Shown here one piece after another: positions 29,553 through 49,393 of a stretch of DNA of 64,000 nt. Origin of the DNA: Deinococcus sp. KSM4-11. Its GTDB lineage: Bacteria > Deinococcota > Deinococci > Deinococcales > Deinococcaceae. Each line of letters opens with the position of its first letter. The stretch's first letter is position 1. The notes beneath the pieces were generated by a model. That model was not told the origin of the DNA. It made no database searches and saw only the letters and a program-made list of their open reading frames with translations. The stretch covers positions 186,001 through 250,000 of the forward strand of contig NZ_SSNX01000004.1 in NCBI RefSeq assembly GCF_004801415.1, read 5' to 3'. The position numbers and the translations under genes were made by a program.

Positions 29553-30079
29553 AGGAACTGTTTGAGAAGGACTGGCAGGAATTGGAGTCCGAGGGGGTGC
29601 TGTTCTCCAGCCTGGAGAAACTGGTGGCATGGGGGCGCAGCAATTCCCTGTGGCCGGCGACCTTCGGACTGGCGTGCTGCGCCATCGAAATGATGAGTTC
29701 CACCAACGCGCGCAACGACATGAGCCGCTTTGGCAGCGAGGTCTTCCGCGCCTCGCCCCGGCAGGCGGACGTGATGATCGTCGCCGGACGTCTGAGCAAG
29801 AAGATGGCGCCCGTCATGCGGCGCGTGTACGACCAGATGCCCGATCCCAAGTGGGTGATCAGCATGGGGGCGTGTGCCAGCAGCGGCGGCATGTTCAACA
29901 ACTACGCCATCGTGCAGAACGTGGACAGCGTGGTGCCGGTGGACGTGTTCGTGCCCGGCTGCCCACCCCGCCCCGAGGCCCTGATCTACGCCGTGATGCA
30001 GCTCCAGAAGAAGGTGCGCGGCGAGGCCTTCGACGAGCTCGGTCATCAGCTCCCGATGGTGGATGCGTGGACGCGATGA
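29543..30079 (+). CDS. nuoB: NADH-quinone oxidoreductase subunit B
   Basis: 178 residues. The N2 4Fe-4S cluster ligands are C45 and C46 ([11 protein letters not shown]), C111 ([12 protein letters not shown]) and C140 ([12 protein letters not shown]). N2 passes electrons to quinone at the base of the hydrophilic arm. Preceded by GGAGGTGA and overlapping nuoC by 4 bases. Confidence 0.98.
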   Translation: MPLKELFEKDWQELESEGVLFSSLEKLVAWGRSNSLWPATFGLACCAIEMMSSTNARNDMSRFGSEVFRASPRQADVMIVAGRLSKKMAPVMRRVYDQMPDPKWVISMGACASSGGMFNNYAIVQNVDSVVPVDVFVPGCPPRPEALIYAVMQLQKKVRGEAFDELGHQLPMVDAWTR

Positions 30080-30795
30080 CGGGCGGCGACAATACCAGCA
30101 AACTCAGCGGCCGCGAGGGCTTCGCGCAGTCCTCGCAGTCCGGCGCGCCACGGCCCACCACGCCGCAGGCAGCGGCCACCGCCCCCGCCACACCGATCGC
30201 CGATCCGCGCGACCTGGGCCCCCTGCTGCGCGACCTGAACCTCACCGAGGACGACGCGGCCGAGCCGACGGTGCTGGTCACCCCAGGCGATCTGCTGATG
30301 GTGGCCCAGGCCCTCAAGGCGCGCGGCTTCATGCTGCTGGACTCCGTTGGCATCGACTACCTCGCTTACCCCGACGCGCGGCCCAAGCGCTTCGCGGTGC
30401 TGCATAACGTCTACCACCCGCACGACCACCGCCGGGTGTTCCTGCGCGTCTGGCTGGACGACGGCGAGCCGCTGCCCAGCGTGTACTCCGTGTGGAAGGC
30501 CGCGAACTACCTGGAACGCGAGGTGTACGACCTGCTGGGCGTGGAATTCACGGGCCATCCGGATCTGCGCAAGGTGCTCACTCCGGACGACTTGGAAGGC
30601 CACCCGCTGCGCAAGGACTTCCCGCTGGGCGAATCGCCCACCCTGTTCCGCGACGGCCGGTTCCTTGATCCCGCCGCGTTCCGGGCGGGCCTGACCGGGC
30701 AGAGCACTGGCCTGACCGGCTACCGGGGCAGCCTGCGCCGGGGCGGCACCCGGGACATCGAGCCGCCCGTGATGCCGGAAGGAGGGCCGAAGTGA
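30076..30795 (+). CDS. nuoC: NADH-quinone oxidoreductase subunit C
   Basis: 239 residues from ATG 30076; a GTG three codons earlier is possible. The first 40 residues are a serine/alanine/proline-rich extension absent from most homologues. The core has the 30-kDa-subunit motif [20 protein letters not shown] and [18 protein letters not shown]. It is separate from NuoD, unlike the fused NuoCD of enteric bacteria. Confidence 0.96.
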   Translation: MTGGDNTSKLSGREGFAQSSQSGAPRPTTPQAAATAPATPIADPRDLGPLLRDLNLTEDDAAEPTVLVTPGDLLMVAQALKARGFMLLDSVGIDYLAYPDARPKRFAVLHNVYHPHDHRRVFLRVWLDDGEPLPSVYSVWKAANYLEREVYDLLGVEFTGHPDLRKVLTPDDLEGHPLRKDFPLGESPTLFRDGRFLDPAAFRAGLTGQSTGLTGYRGSLRRGGTRDIEPPVMPEGGPK

Positions 30796-32090
30796 CCATC
30801 ACCGACAAACCCACCCAGGGCCAGGGCACGCAGACCGGTACGCTGCCGCCCGAGCAGATGACACCGGATCACCAGGAAAGTACCAGCGCGCAGCGGATGC
30901 ACGGACAGACCGGCGCGATGATGCACACGCAGATCATGAGCCTGAACGTCGGGCCGCAGCACCCCAGCACGCACGGGGTGCTGCGGCTGGTCGTGGACAT
31001 GGACGGCGAGTACGTGATGAAGGTCACGCCGCACATGGGCTACCTGCACAGCGGCTTCGAGAAGACCTTCGAGAACCGCACCTTCCAGCAGGGCGTGACC
31101 TACGCGCCCCGCACGGACTACCTGCACTCGTTCAGCCACGAACTCGCGTACGTGCTGAGCGTCGAGAAGCTGCTCCAGGCGCGGGTGCCGGAGCGGGCGA
31201 ACGTGGTGCGCGTCATCCTGCACGAACTGGGTCGCATGCACAGCCACCTCGTGTTCGTCGGTACCGGCCTGCTCGACCTGGGCGCGCTCACCCCGTTCTT
31301 CTACGCCTTCCGCGAGAAAGAGGCGCTGGTGGACGTCTTCGAGGCCGTCTGCGGCTACCGCATGAACCAGGGGTACTTCCGCGTCGGCGGCCTGAGCCGT
31401 GACATTCCCGACGGCTGGCCCCAGATGGTCGCGAAATTCCTCGACCAGATGGAGAAAGGTGTGCAGGAGTACACCACCCTGTTCGCCAACAACCCGATCT
31501 TCCTCGACCGTGCCAAAGGGGTCGGCGTGATTCCGCCCGACGTGGCCCTCGACCTGGGCCTCACCGGGCCGAATCTGCGCGCCAGCGGCGTCCCCATGGA
31601 CAACCGCAAGGACAACCCTTACTGCGGCCTGGAAGAGTACGACTTCAACGTCGTCACCGGCCAGAACGGCGACAGCCTTGACCGCTTCAACATGCGCCTC
31701 CTCGAGTTCGCGGAGAGCATCAAGATCGTCCGCCAGGGCCTCAAGAAGCTCAAACCCGGCCCCGTCAAAGATCCCAACCGCAAGATCAGCCTCCCGCCCC
31801 GGCAGGAGCTGGAAACCAGCATGGAAGCCGTCATCCACCACTTCAAGCTGGTCACCGAGGGCTTCCACCCGCCGCACGGCGAGACCTACGTGCCCATCGA
31901 GAGCGCCCGTGGCGAGGTTGGCTACTACGTGGTCTCAGACGGCGGCTCCATGCCCTACCGCGTCAAGATCCGCTCGCCCAGCTTCGTGAACCTCCAGGCC
32001 CTGGAGTACGCCTGCGTCGGCGCACAGTTCGCCGACCTGATCACCATTCTCGCGACCATCGACCCCGTGCTCGGGGACGTGGACCGGTAA
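30792..32090 (+). CDS. nuoD: NADH-quinone oxidoreductase subunit D
   Basis: 432 residues from a GTG overlapping nuoC. The 49-kDa quinone-site subunit: [40 protein letters not shown] and [20 protein letters not shown] are intact. The first 45 residues are a polar, methionine/glutamine-rich extension before the conserved start. Confidence 0.97.
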   Translation: MTITDKPTQGQGTQTGTLPPEQMTPDHQESTSAQRMHGQTGAMMHTQIMSLNVGPQHPSTHGVLRLVVDMDGEYVMKVTPHMGYLHSGFEKTFENRTFQQGVTYAPRTDYLHSFSHELAYVLSVEKLLQARVPERANVVRVILHELGRMHSHLVFVGTGLLDLGALTPFFYAFREKEALVDVFEAVCGYRMNQGYFRVGGLSRDIPDGWPQMVAKFLDQMEKGVQEYTTLFANNPIFLDRAKGVGVIPPDVALDLGLTGPNLRASGVPMDNRKDNPYCGLEEYDFNVVTGQNGDSLDRFNMRLLEFAESIKIVRQGLKKLKPGPVKDPNRKISLPPRQELETSMEAVIHHFKLVTEGFHPPHGETYVPIESARGEVGYYVVSDGGSMPYRVKIRSPSFVNLQALEYACVGAQFADLITILATIDPVLGDVDR

Positions 32091-32102
32091 GGAGTCCTCG
32101 CC

Positions 32103-37406
<5,304 letters not shown>

Positions 37407-37439
37407 TGGGCGCCGTGCGGATCATCAAAGGAGCTGGAT

Positions 37440-37979
37440 ATGGGCGTTCTTGAAATTGCCAAGGGGATGGGCCTGACGCTGGGCAAGATGTTCCAGAAGC
37501 CCATCACGGTCAGTTACCCCGAGCAGCGGGCCACGCTGCAGCCGCGCTTCCGTGGACGCCACATCCTCACGCGGCATCCCGGCACGAATCTCGAGAAGTG
37601 CATCGGGTGCAGCCTGTGCGCGGCCGCGTGCCCGGCGTACGCGATCTACGTGGAGGCCGCCGAGAACGATCCGGCGAACCCCACGAGTCCTGGGGAGCGC
37701 TACGCGAAGGTGTACGAGATCAACATGCTGCGCTGCATCTTCTGCGGCATGTGCGAGGAAGCCTGCCCGACCGGCGCCGTGGTGATGGGCAACGAGTTCG
37801 AGATGGCCGACTACCGCTACGGCGACTTCGTGTACGGCAAGGAGGACATGCTGGTCGGCATGCAGGGCAGCCTGCCGCAGCGCCGCGAGGCCGCCCGCAC
37901 TGGCAAACCCGTGCGGCTGGGCTTCCAGGTCGAGGGTGGCGTGCGCGCCGAACTGGAGGGGGTGACGTACCCGAAATGA
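37440..37979 (+). CDS. nuoI: NADH-quinone oxidoreductase subunit I
   Basis: 179 residues. Two 4Fe-4S clusters (N6a, N6b): C54, C57, C60, C64 ([13 protein letters not shown]) and C99, C102, C105, C109 ([15 protein letters not shown]). It links NuoG to NuoB. Preceded by AAAGGAG. The 33-base gap to nuoH and 58-base gap to nuoJ are the widest in this part of the operon. Confidence 0.98.
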   Translation: MGVLEIAKGMGLTLGKMFQKPITVSYPEQRATLQPRFRGRHILTRHPGTNLEKCIGCSLCAAACPAYAIYVEAAENDPANPTSPGERYAKVYEINMLRCIFCGMCEEACPTGAVVMGNEFEMADYRYGDFVYGKEDMLVGMQGSLPQRREAARTGKPVRLGFQVEGGVRAELEGVTYPK

Positions 37980-38037
37980 GGACTGCAGACGGCAAGAGGG
38001 GTGCTGACCTTGTGACCGCTGGTATCGGAGGCCGCGC

Positions 38038-38630
<593 letters not shown>

Positions 38631-38631
<1 letters not shown>

Positions 38632-38933
38632 TGGTGCCGACCGCCTCGTACGTGGCCCTGTCCGGCATCCTGTTCGCGCTGGGCATGATCGGCGTACTGA
38701 CCCGCCGCACGGCCATCATGATCTTCCTGTCGGTGGAACTGATGCTGAACGCCGCGAACATCGCCCTGGTGGCGTTTGCCCGCGCGTGGGGCGACCCGAC
38801 CGGACAGACCGCCGTGTTCATCGTGATGACCCTGGCCGCCGCCGAGGTGGCGATCGGCCTGGCGATCATTGTCGCCATCTTCCGCAAACGCGAGACGACC
38901 AACGTGGACGATCTCGCGGGCATGAAAGGCTGA
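38631..38933 (+). CDS. nuoK: NADH-quinone oxidoreductase subunit K
   Basis: 100 residues, three membrane helices. The conserved glutamates lie in [18 protein letters not shown] and [18 protein letters not shown]. Homologous to MrpC antiporter subunits. Confidence 0.97.
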
Positions 38934-40864
<1,931 letters not shown>

Positions 40865-40868
<4 letters not shown>

Positions 40869-42316
40869 GCCGCGACCTTATCCGGCTGCTGCCCACATTC
40901 ATGATCTTCCTGCCCATGTTCGGCAGCCTGATCCTGCTGGTCACGCCGAAACGCTGGCGCGACGAAATGGCGGGCCTCCTCTCGGCCCTCACGCTGGGCT
41001 TCGGCTTCATGATCTGGCGCGCCGGGGGCAGCGGCCCGCTGGACGTGAACTGGGTGCCAGCCCTGGGAATCACGTACTCCACAGAACTGTCCGGCGTGAG
41101 CCTCGCGCTGGCGATGGTCACGGCGTTCATGTCGTTCATCGCGGTGCTGTACGCGGCGCGGCGCATTCCGAACCCCGGCACCATGCTCTCTCTGATCCTG
41201 GCGATGGAAACGGGCCTGATCGGCATCTTCGCCGCGCGGGATCTGGTGCTGTTCTACGTGTTCTTCGAGGACGCGCTGCTGCCCTCGCTGCTGATGCTCG
41301 CCATCTACGGCAAGCAGGGCCGCATGCGTGCCCTGGTGAAGTTCGCGGCGTACACGCTATTCGGCTCGCTGCTGATGCTGGTCTCGATCATCGGCATCAA
41401 GTACCTGGGCGGCAGTCCCACCTTCGCGCTCGCCGACCTGAGAACGCACGTCCTGCCCGCCGGGAGCACCCAGACGTGGCTGTACGTGGCGTTCCTGACC
41501 GCCATGGCCGTGAAGCTGCCGCTGTGGCCGCTGCACGCGTGGCTGCCGGATTTCCACGAGCAGAACCACGACAGCGGCATCCCGGACGTCATGGGCACGC
41601 TGTACAAGGTCGGCGGATACGGGGTGTTCACCTTCGGGATCACCCTGTTCCCGGATGCCAGCCTGGAGCTGCGCCCGATTCTGATGGGCCTCGCGGCCTT
41701 CACGGCGCTGTACGCCGCGTGGATCGCGTTCCACCAACAGGACTGGAAACGCCTGCTCGCCTACGCGGGGCTCTCGCACATGGGCTTCGTCGCGCTGGGC
41801 GTATTCTCCCTGAACGAGACGGCCGTGATCGGCGCGATGTACCTGCTCGCCTTCCAGAACCTGTACACCGGCGCGCTGTTCCTCGCAGTCGGGATGGTGC
41901 AGGAACGCACCGGCAGCATTCAGGTGCGCGTGGGCGGCGTGATGACCCAGGCGGGCGCCCTGGGCGGCCTCACGCTGGCCCTGTGGCTGGCCTCGATCGC
42001 GGTGCCCGGTATGGCGGGCTTCGTCGGTGAGTTCTCGATCCTGCTCGGCGCGTACCAGGTGTACCCGTGGCTGGCGTTCCTGGCCGGGATCACCACCATT
42101 GCTGCCGCCGCGTATGCCCTCACGGCCTTCCAGCACACCTTCTGGCAGGCGCGGCCGCCCGGCGGGATACCCGTCCGCGACCTCGTGCATACCGAGTGGC
42201 TGATCCTAGCCCTGCCGCTGGGCATCGCGATCTTCTTCGGCGTGTATTCCGCGCCCGCCCTGAACCTGATGCAACCCGCCGTGAAAGCCGTGCTCACCGC
42301 ACTCGGGGGACAATAA
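40865..42316 (+). CDS. nuoM: NADH-quinone oxidoreductase subunit M
   Basis: 483 residues from GTG overlapping nuoL. Antiporter-like proton channel with VKLPLWPLHAWLPDFHEQNH, AYAGLSHMGFVALGVFSLNE and DLVLFYVFFEDALLPSLLML carrying the conserved Lys, His and Glu. About fourteen membrane helices. Confidence 0.97.
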
Positions 42317-42317
42317 G

Positions 42318-42457
42318 ATGCTGAATAACTTCCAAGTGAAGCCGGTGTTCTGCCGGCGGTCACCCGAGCGGATGCGCGAAGGAACGACAGACGGACTCCG
42401 GGAAGTGGAGGGCCGCCCTGAACTGTCCAGGGTGGAACGGAACTGGACGGAGTTCGG

Positions 42458-42464
<7 letters not shown>
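42318..42464 (+). CDS. Possible 48-residue ORF between nuoM and nuoN
   Basis: The ATG follows the nuoM stop by one base and the stop codon overlaps the nuoN start region by 7 bases, so it fills the 141-base junction. The product is soluble and very charged (RRSPERMREGTTDGLREVEG, ending VERNWTEFGC). GC at third positions is about 75 percent, somewhat below clear genes here. A G-rich site (GGGGGA) precedes it at weak spacing. I do not recognise it. Confidence 0.3.
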
Positions 42465-43966
<1,502 letters not shown>

Positions 43967-43983
43967 CCAAACGGGCAGACGAC

Positions 43984-44007
43984 AGGCAGGAGCCCTTGCT
44001 CCTGCCT
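43984..44007. terminator. Bidirectional terminator candidate between nuoN and cutA
   Basis: AGGCAGGAGC-CCTT-GCTCCTGCCT is a perfect 10-bp hairpin, 18 bases after nuoN and 34 bases from the convergent cutA stop. There is no strong T-tract on either side. Confidence 0.6.
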
Positions 44008-44040
44008 GCATCCATGTCGTCGTCTTGTCAGCGCTTTACG

Positions 44041-44358
44041 CTACTTGCGGTCTTCCAGCGCCTCGCGCAGCCAAGACTGGAATTCCGGCAGTGCCCGGTC
44101 GAACTGCAGGGCGATGATCTCCGGCACCTCGTACGGGTGCAGGGACTTGATGCGCGCCTCAAGTTCCGGATAGCGTTCTCCGCTGGTCTTGATCAGCAGC
44201 AGCGTTTCCGGATCCTCGGCGATCTCGCCCTGCCAGCGGTACACGCTCTGTACGCCGCCGATCACGTTCACGCAGCCGGCGAGGTGCTCGGCAACCAGGG
44301 TGCGGGCCAGGTCATGGGCGCGCTCCGGGGGAATAGTGACCATCACGACCAGGGACAT
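44041..44358 (-). CDS. cutA: Divalent-cation tolerance protein CutA
   Basis: 105 residues. Trimeric PII-like fold: LVAEHLAGCVNVIGGVQSVY followed by RWQGEIAEDPETLLLIKTS and HPYEVPEIIALQ is the complete family signature. The physiological role of bacterial CutA is unsettled. ATG lies 6 bases after a TATCCT box. Confidence 0.96.
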   Translation of the reverse strand: MSLVVMVTIPPERAHDLARTLVAEHLAGCVNVIGGVQSVYRWQGEIAEDPETLLLIKTSGERYPELEARIKSLHPYEVPEIIALQFDRALPEFQSWLREALEDRK

Positions 44359-44364
44359 GAGTGC

Positions 44365-44370
44365 AGGATA
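44365..44370 (-). promoter_or_regulatory. -10 box of leaderless cutA
   Basis: TATCCT on the minus strand ends 6 bases before the ATG at 44358. Confidence 0.55.
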
Positions 44371-44456
44371 CCCTTCCAGATGGGCGACTCTGTGCGTCCG
44401 TTTCGGCCGGAACTCACGAAGCGCTTAGGCAACGCTGGAGTGCCGCGGGGGAATGT

Positions 44457-44462
44457 TAGGCT
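44457..44462 (+). promoter_or_regulatory. -10 box of leaderless LapA-like gene
   Basis: TAGGCT ends 6 bases before the ATG at 44469. Confidence 0.5.
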
Positions 44463-44468
44463 GCGCTC

Positions 44469-44912
44469 ATGCGGACGGTCGTCCTGATTGTGGTGCTGGT
44501 GCTGCTCGCGCTGTTTGCGCTGCTGAACACCAATTCCCTCATGTTCCCCCACACCATCAGCCTGGGCTTCGTGACGTACACGAAGGTGCCCATGGGGCTG
44601 CTCCTGTTGATCCTGGGAACGCTACTGACCCTGGTCTTCTATTTCTGGGCGGGTATTTCGGGCCTGCGGGCCCAGGCCGACAGCGCCCGTCTGCTGCGCG
44701 ACATGGAGCAGCTGCGCGTCAGCCTGGACAGCAAGGAAGGCAGCCGCTTCGCCTTGCTGCAGACGCACATCGACGAGCGTCTGAATGCCCTGCCGGCCGC
44801 GTCCGGCACGAGCGAGCTGAGCGCCGTGAATGCCCGCATCGACGCGCTCCAGCGAGATGTGAACCTGCAACTTGCGCAGCTCGACGATTACCTGAAGGGC
44901 AAACTCGGGTGA
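44469..44912 (+). CDS. LapA-like (DUF1049) inner-membrane protein with coiled coil
   Basis: 147 residues. Two membrane helices (about 3-22 and 42-62, VPMGLLLLILGTLLTLVFYF) are separated by NTNSLMFPHTISLGFVTYTK. This matches LapA-domain proteins. The cytosolic C-terminal half is a coiled coil (LLRDMEQLRVSLDSKEGSRF, VNARIDALQRDVNLQLAQLD). Role unknown; E. coli LapA works with LapB in envelope assembly. Followed 88 bases later by accD. Confidence 0.75.
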   Translation: MRTVVLIVVLVLLALFALLNTNSLMFPHTISLGFVTYTKVPMGLLLLILGTLLTLVFYFWAGISGLRAQADSARLLRDMEQLRVSLDSKEGSRFALLQTHIDERLNALPAASGTSELSAVNARIDALQRDVNLQLAQLDDYLKGKLG

Positions 44913-45000
44913 GCCCCGGCCCGGAAGCTGGACGCGGTGCAACCCGCAGCCCAGAAGCCCGCTTAGAATGCACCGGTAGAGTGAAGCCGGGAGGACTGAC

Positions 45001-45854
<854 letters not shown>

Positions 45855-45858
<4 letters not shown>

Positions 45859-46814
45859 CCCTGAACCCGGACGCCCTGATTCCCGATACCCTGAAGGAGC
45901 TGGAGGCGCGGGTGCGTGACCTGGAGGGCACCGCGCAGAAGACCGGGCAGAACCTCGACGCGGCGCTGCACCCCCTGCGTGCCGAGGTGCAGCGCCTGCG
46001 CGACCTGCGCCCACCGCCCACCCGCTGGGAACGGGTACAGCTGGCCCGCGCGCCCGGTCGTCCCACGGCCCTGGATTACGTGGAACGGCTGTGCACCGAG
46101 TTCCATGAACTGCACGGCGACCGCCGCTTCGGCGACGATCCCGCGCTGATCGGCGGTCCCGCCCGCTGGCAGGGAATTCCCGTCATGCTGCTGCTCCAGG
46201 AAAAGGGCCGGCAGACGAAAAGCAAGATCCGCCGTCGCTTCGGCAGCGCCAACCCCGAGGGCTTCCGCAAGGCCGTGCGCCTGATGGATCTGGCCGAGAA
46301 GTTCAAGTTGCCGGTGGTCGCGCTGGTCGACACGCAGGGCGCCTATCCGGGTCTGGAAGCCGAGGAGCGCGGCCAGGGCTGGGCCATCGCGGAGAGCATC
46401 CGCCGCATGCTGTCCCTGCGCGTCCCTGCCGTGTGCGTCGTGATCGGCGAGGGCGGCAGTGGTGGCGCGCTGGCGGTCGCCGTCGGGAACCGGGTATTGA
46501 TCCAGGAGAACGCGTGGTACTCCGTGATCTCTCCGGAGGGCGCCGCCAGCATCATCTGGAAGGACGCCGCCCAAGCCCCCCTGGCGGCCGAGGCCCTGAA
46601 GCTCACGGCGCCGGACCTGCTCGACCTGGGGATCGTCGAGGAGATCATCCCTGAACCCACCGGCGGCGCGCACCTGGATGCTGATGCCGCCGCCATCCCG
46701 GTCGGCGAGGCGGTGACCCGCCACCTGCGGGAGCTGATGGCCCTGGGGCCGGATGAACTGCGCCAGCAGCGCGGCGAGCGCTTCCGCCACCTGGGCGCGT
46801 TCACGGAGAGCTGA
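45855..46814 (+). CDS. accA: Acetyl-CoA carboxylase carboxyltransferase subunit alpha
   Basis: 319 residues from a GTG that overlaps the accD stop. [40 protein letters not shown] and [20 protein letters not shown] are diagnostic. Stoichiometric expression is served by the coupled overlap with accD. A strong terminator follows 15 bases after the stop. Confidence 0.97.
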
Positions 46815-46829
46815 GCGGTCGACACACGG

Positions 46830-46870
46830 ATCACTGGATCAGCGTCACTCAGGGCTGATCCAGTGATTTT
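46830..46870 (+). terminator. Rho-independent terminator of accDA
   Basis: A perfect 13-bp stem, ATCACTGGATCAG (46830-46842) with CTGATCCAGTGAT (46855-46867), encloses a 12-base loop and is followed by TTT. Confidence 0.88.
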
Positions 46871-46879
46871 CCCTGCTCC

Positions 46880-48064
46880 TCACGGGAGGGTGGCGCTCCC
46901 ATCCCACGGCCGTTCCTCCACGCCTGCGATCCTGGCGGCCAGATCGTAGGCCACGCTCAGCCCCAGCGCGTCGGCCTTCGGGCCACCGAGCAGAAGGTGC
47001 GTGTTCGGGGTGACCTCGCTGTGCATGGGCAGGCCGTCCGGTCTGCCGTCCGGGAGCGCGAACCATGCGCCGGGCACGTCGCTCAGGCTGCGGCCCGTCT
47101 CGAGGGCGTCCGTGGCCAGGGCGGGCAGGTCGTCCATGGCGGCCACGAGGTCTTCCAGCGTCTCTCGGCGCAGGCCGGTGGGCACGCCGGTCAGTTTGCC
47201 GCCCACGGGTTCGTACCCGGCCGGGTCGCGGTGGTGGATGGCCGGGACGAGGGTATAGCCGCCGCTGACGGGCCGCAGCGTGAGGCCGTGGGCACGCAGC
47301 AGGGGAGAGCGATCCGTGCTGGGGAGGTTCAGGCGCGGGAACTGCCGGTACGCGCGGGCGTGCGCAGTGTGTACGCCCAGATCGTGCTCGACGGCGTGCG
47401 GGCCGTTCGCGCCGAGGGCCACGACGATGGTCTGCGCGCGGATCCGGTGGGTCTCGTGCACGACGATCCGGTGGGTGTTGGTGACCGTCAGGCGCTCCAG
47501 CATGACCGTGCCGTCCCCGCAGAGCTGGGCGCGGGTGTTGAGCATCAGGTTCGCGCCAGCACGGATGGCCGCCTGGGCCGCATTCAGGGCGAGCGCGCCG
47601 GGGCGGTACGTGGCGGCCTGGGCGTGCACGCTGGCCCAGGGTAGGGAGTCCATTGTCACCAGGGCCGCGTCCAGCCCCAGGTCACGGGTGGGCACGCGGC
47701 CTATGCCGGGCATCGTGTGCAGGTCGATCAAGGCCCGCGTCTGGAGCGAGATGTCGCCGAAGGCCGTGCCCAGTTGCGTCCGCACCCACTGCGCCTCGGC
47801 CCGGCGCTCTGCGGGCGCGTCCAGCGCCGTCCAGATGCCGGGCGAGAGCAGTGTCGCTCCCTCCTCGTTGGGCAGGCCGCCCTCCTCGACCAGCAGGACG
47901 CCCAGTGGCGGGGCGAGCTGACGCAGGAACAGGGCGCAGGCGGTGCCCATGCGGCCGGCCCCCAGCACCAGAACGCCGTAGTCGCGGGGCGTGAAGGGCT
48001 GACCGGTGTGGGCCCACACCTGACCGGGCGGCTGGGAATCGGCGGGCGGCATGAGGGGCATCAT
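46880..48064 (-). CDS. FAD-dependent oxidoreductase, DAO/glycine-oxidase type
   Basis: 394 residues. The Rossmann dinucleotide motif is VLVLGAGRMGTACALFL (about 30-46), with the second acidic strand end at VLLVEEGG. The DAO-family end IVVALGANGPHAVEHDLG and the late GGYTLVPAIHHRD fit amine or amino-acid oxidases. No ribosome binding site is evident before the ATG at 48064, and several in-frame ATGs (MMPLM) make the start uncertain by a few residues. Substrate unknown. It is divergent from the SpoIID-like gene. Confidence 0.8.
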   Translation of the reverse strand: MMPLMPPADSQPPGQVWAHTGQPFTPRDYGVLVLGAGRMGTACALFLRQLAPPLGVLLVEEGGLPNEEGATLLSPGIWTALDAPAERRAEAQWVRTQLGTAFGDISLQTRALIDLHTMPGIGRVPTRDLGLDAALVTMDSLPWASVHAQAATYRPGALALNAAQAAIRAGANLMLNTRAQLCGDGTVMLERLTVTNTHRIVVHETHRIRAQTIVVALGANGPHAVEHDLGVHTAHARAYRQFPRLNLPSTDRSPLLRAHGLTLRPVSGGYTLVPAIHHRDPAGYEPVGGKLTGVPTGLRRETLEDLVAAMDDLPALATDALETGRSLSDVPGAWFALPDGRPDGLPMHSEVTPNTHLLLGGPKADALGLSVAYDLAARIAGVEERPWDGSATLP

Positions 48065-48134
48065 GCCGCGCCGGGCGCGGGCGCGGGGGCGCGCTTCTCA
48101 CGGTCTTGTCAGTTCGCTGAGGAGAGCGGCTGCG

Positions 48135-48140
48135 TATACT
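48135..48140 (+). promoter_or_regulatory. -10 box of leaderless SpoIID-like gene
   Basis: TATACT ends 8 bases before the ATG at 48149. A TTCGCT 16 bases upstream is a possible -35. Confidence 0.55.
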
Positions 48141-48148
48141 CGCGCTAG

Positions 48149-49393
48149 ATGCGTTTCCTGCCGCGTTCCCACCCTTCTGGCCCGCTGATCCTGGCTGCCC
48201 TGCTCGCGGCCAGCGCCGCGCAGGCACTGAATGTGCGTGTGCTGGTCGCCAGCGCGCCGCAGGTCGTGGTGCGGGTGCCCGTGCGCCCCGCAGGGACGGG
48301 CCTGACGGGCGGGCCGCTGGGGGCCGCCGCGCCGCTCCCACTGGCGGGCTGGACGGTCGGCCTGACCCCGGACGGCGCGCGCCTCACCCTGAACGGGCAG
48401 GATGCCGGGAACGTGGCGCTGTACCTGCCGCCCAGCGTGGGCAGCGTGGTCGAGATCGGTGGGAAGACCTACCGGGGCGGCGTGCAGCTGCGCGTGCAGG
48501 CCGGTCGGGTGCAGGCGATCAACGTGGTGGATGTCGAGGATTACGTGCGGTCGGTCGTGCCGGCCGAGATGCCAACCTCCTGGCCGGTGGCGGCCCTGAG
48601 CGCGCAGGCGGTGATCGCACGGACCTACGTGGCGGCGCGCATCACCCCGAACAGCCCCTACGACACCTGCGCCACGGAAAGCTGTCAGGTGTACCCCGGC
48701 GTGGGGGCCGAAACGCCCTCGTCGGACGCGGCGGTGCTCGCCACGCGCGGGCAGGTGGTCGCCTACGGCACACAGCCCGCCAGCACGTATTTCAGCGCGG
48801 ATTCCGGTGGCTACACGGCCTCCAGCGCGGAGGTCTGGGGCAAGGCCCTGCCGTACCTGCCAGCGCAGACCGATCCGTTCTCGGCGGGCAGTCCGCGAGC
48901 CCACTGGCGGCTGGAGGTCGGGGCCGCGAAGCTCGCGGAGGTCGCCGCTCGCTACCACGTGCAGGTCGGTGCCATCCAGAGCGTCGCCGTGACGCGCCTC
49001 AGCCCGTCCGGCCGGCCGCTGGAGATCACCCTGACGGGATCGACCGGCACGGGCCGGATCGACGGGGCGAACGCGGGCGGCTTCGTGCGTTCGCTGGGCG
49101 CGGCAGGTACCCGCGTCACGCTGGACGGCACGGCGCTCGCCACGGGCGGCCCCCTGGTCGTCGAGGGCAGCGGGGCGGGGCACGGTGTGGGCCTTTCGCA
49201 GTACGGGGCCCTGGGGCTGGCCCGGCAGGGGTACAGCCACCTGTACGTGCTGGGCTTCTACTATCCCGGCACCAGCCTGAGCGTCCTGGCCGGGCGTGCG
49301 GCAGGCGGGGCGCTGCTCGCGGGCGACCGTGACCTGCCGCGCCCGTCGGCGGCTGTCCTGGCTGTGAATTCCCTGCAGGACGGCGTCCGGTGA
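48149..49393 (+). CDS. SpoIID/LytB-domain protein, exported
   Basis: 414 residues. A signal peptide ends near AASAAQA (about residue 28). The SpoIID domain spans about 110-330: VDVEDYVRSVVPAEMPTSWP, ALSAQAVIARTYVAARI, STYFSADSGGYTASSAEVWG, and the closing VEGSGAGHGVGLSQYGALGL. SpoIID proteins are lytic transglycosylases that cleave denuded peptidoglycan glycan strands. Conservation of E138-like glutamate in VPAEMP fits an active enzyme. It overlaps the LptD-like gene by 4 bases. Confidence 0.9.
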   Translation: MRFLPRSHPSGPLILAALLAASAAQALNVRVLVASAPQVVVRVPVRPAGTGLTGGPLGAAAPLPLAGWTVGLTPDGARLTLNGQDAGNVALYLPPSVGSVVEIGGKTYRGGVQLRVQAGRVQAINVVDVEDYVRSVVPAEMPTSWPVAALSAQAVIARTYVAARITPNSPYDTCATESCQVYPGVGAETPSSDAAVLATRGQVVAYGTQPASTYFSADSGGYTASSAEVWGKALPYLPAQTDPFSAGSPRAHWRLEVGAAKLAEVAARYHVQVGAIQSVAVTRLSPSGRPLEITLTGSTGTGRIDGANAGGFVRSLGAAGTRVTLDGTALATGGPLVVEGSGAGHGVGLSQYGALGLARQGYSHLYVLGFYYPGTSLSVLAGRAAGGALLAGDRDLPRPSAAVLAVNSLQDGVR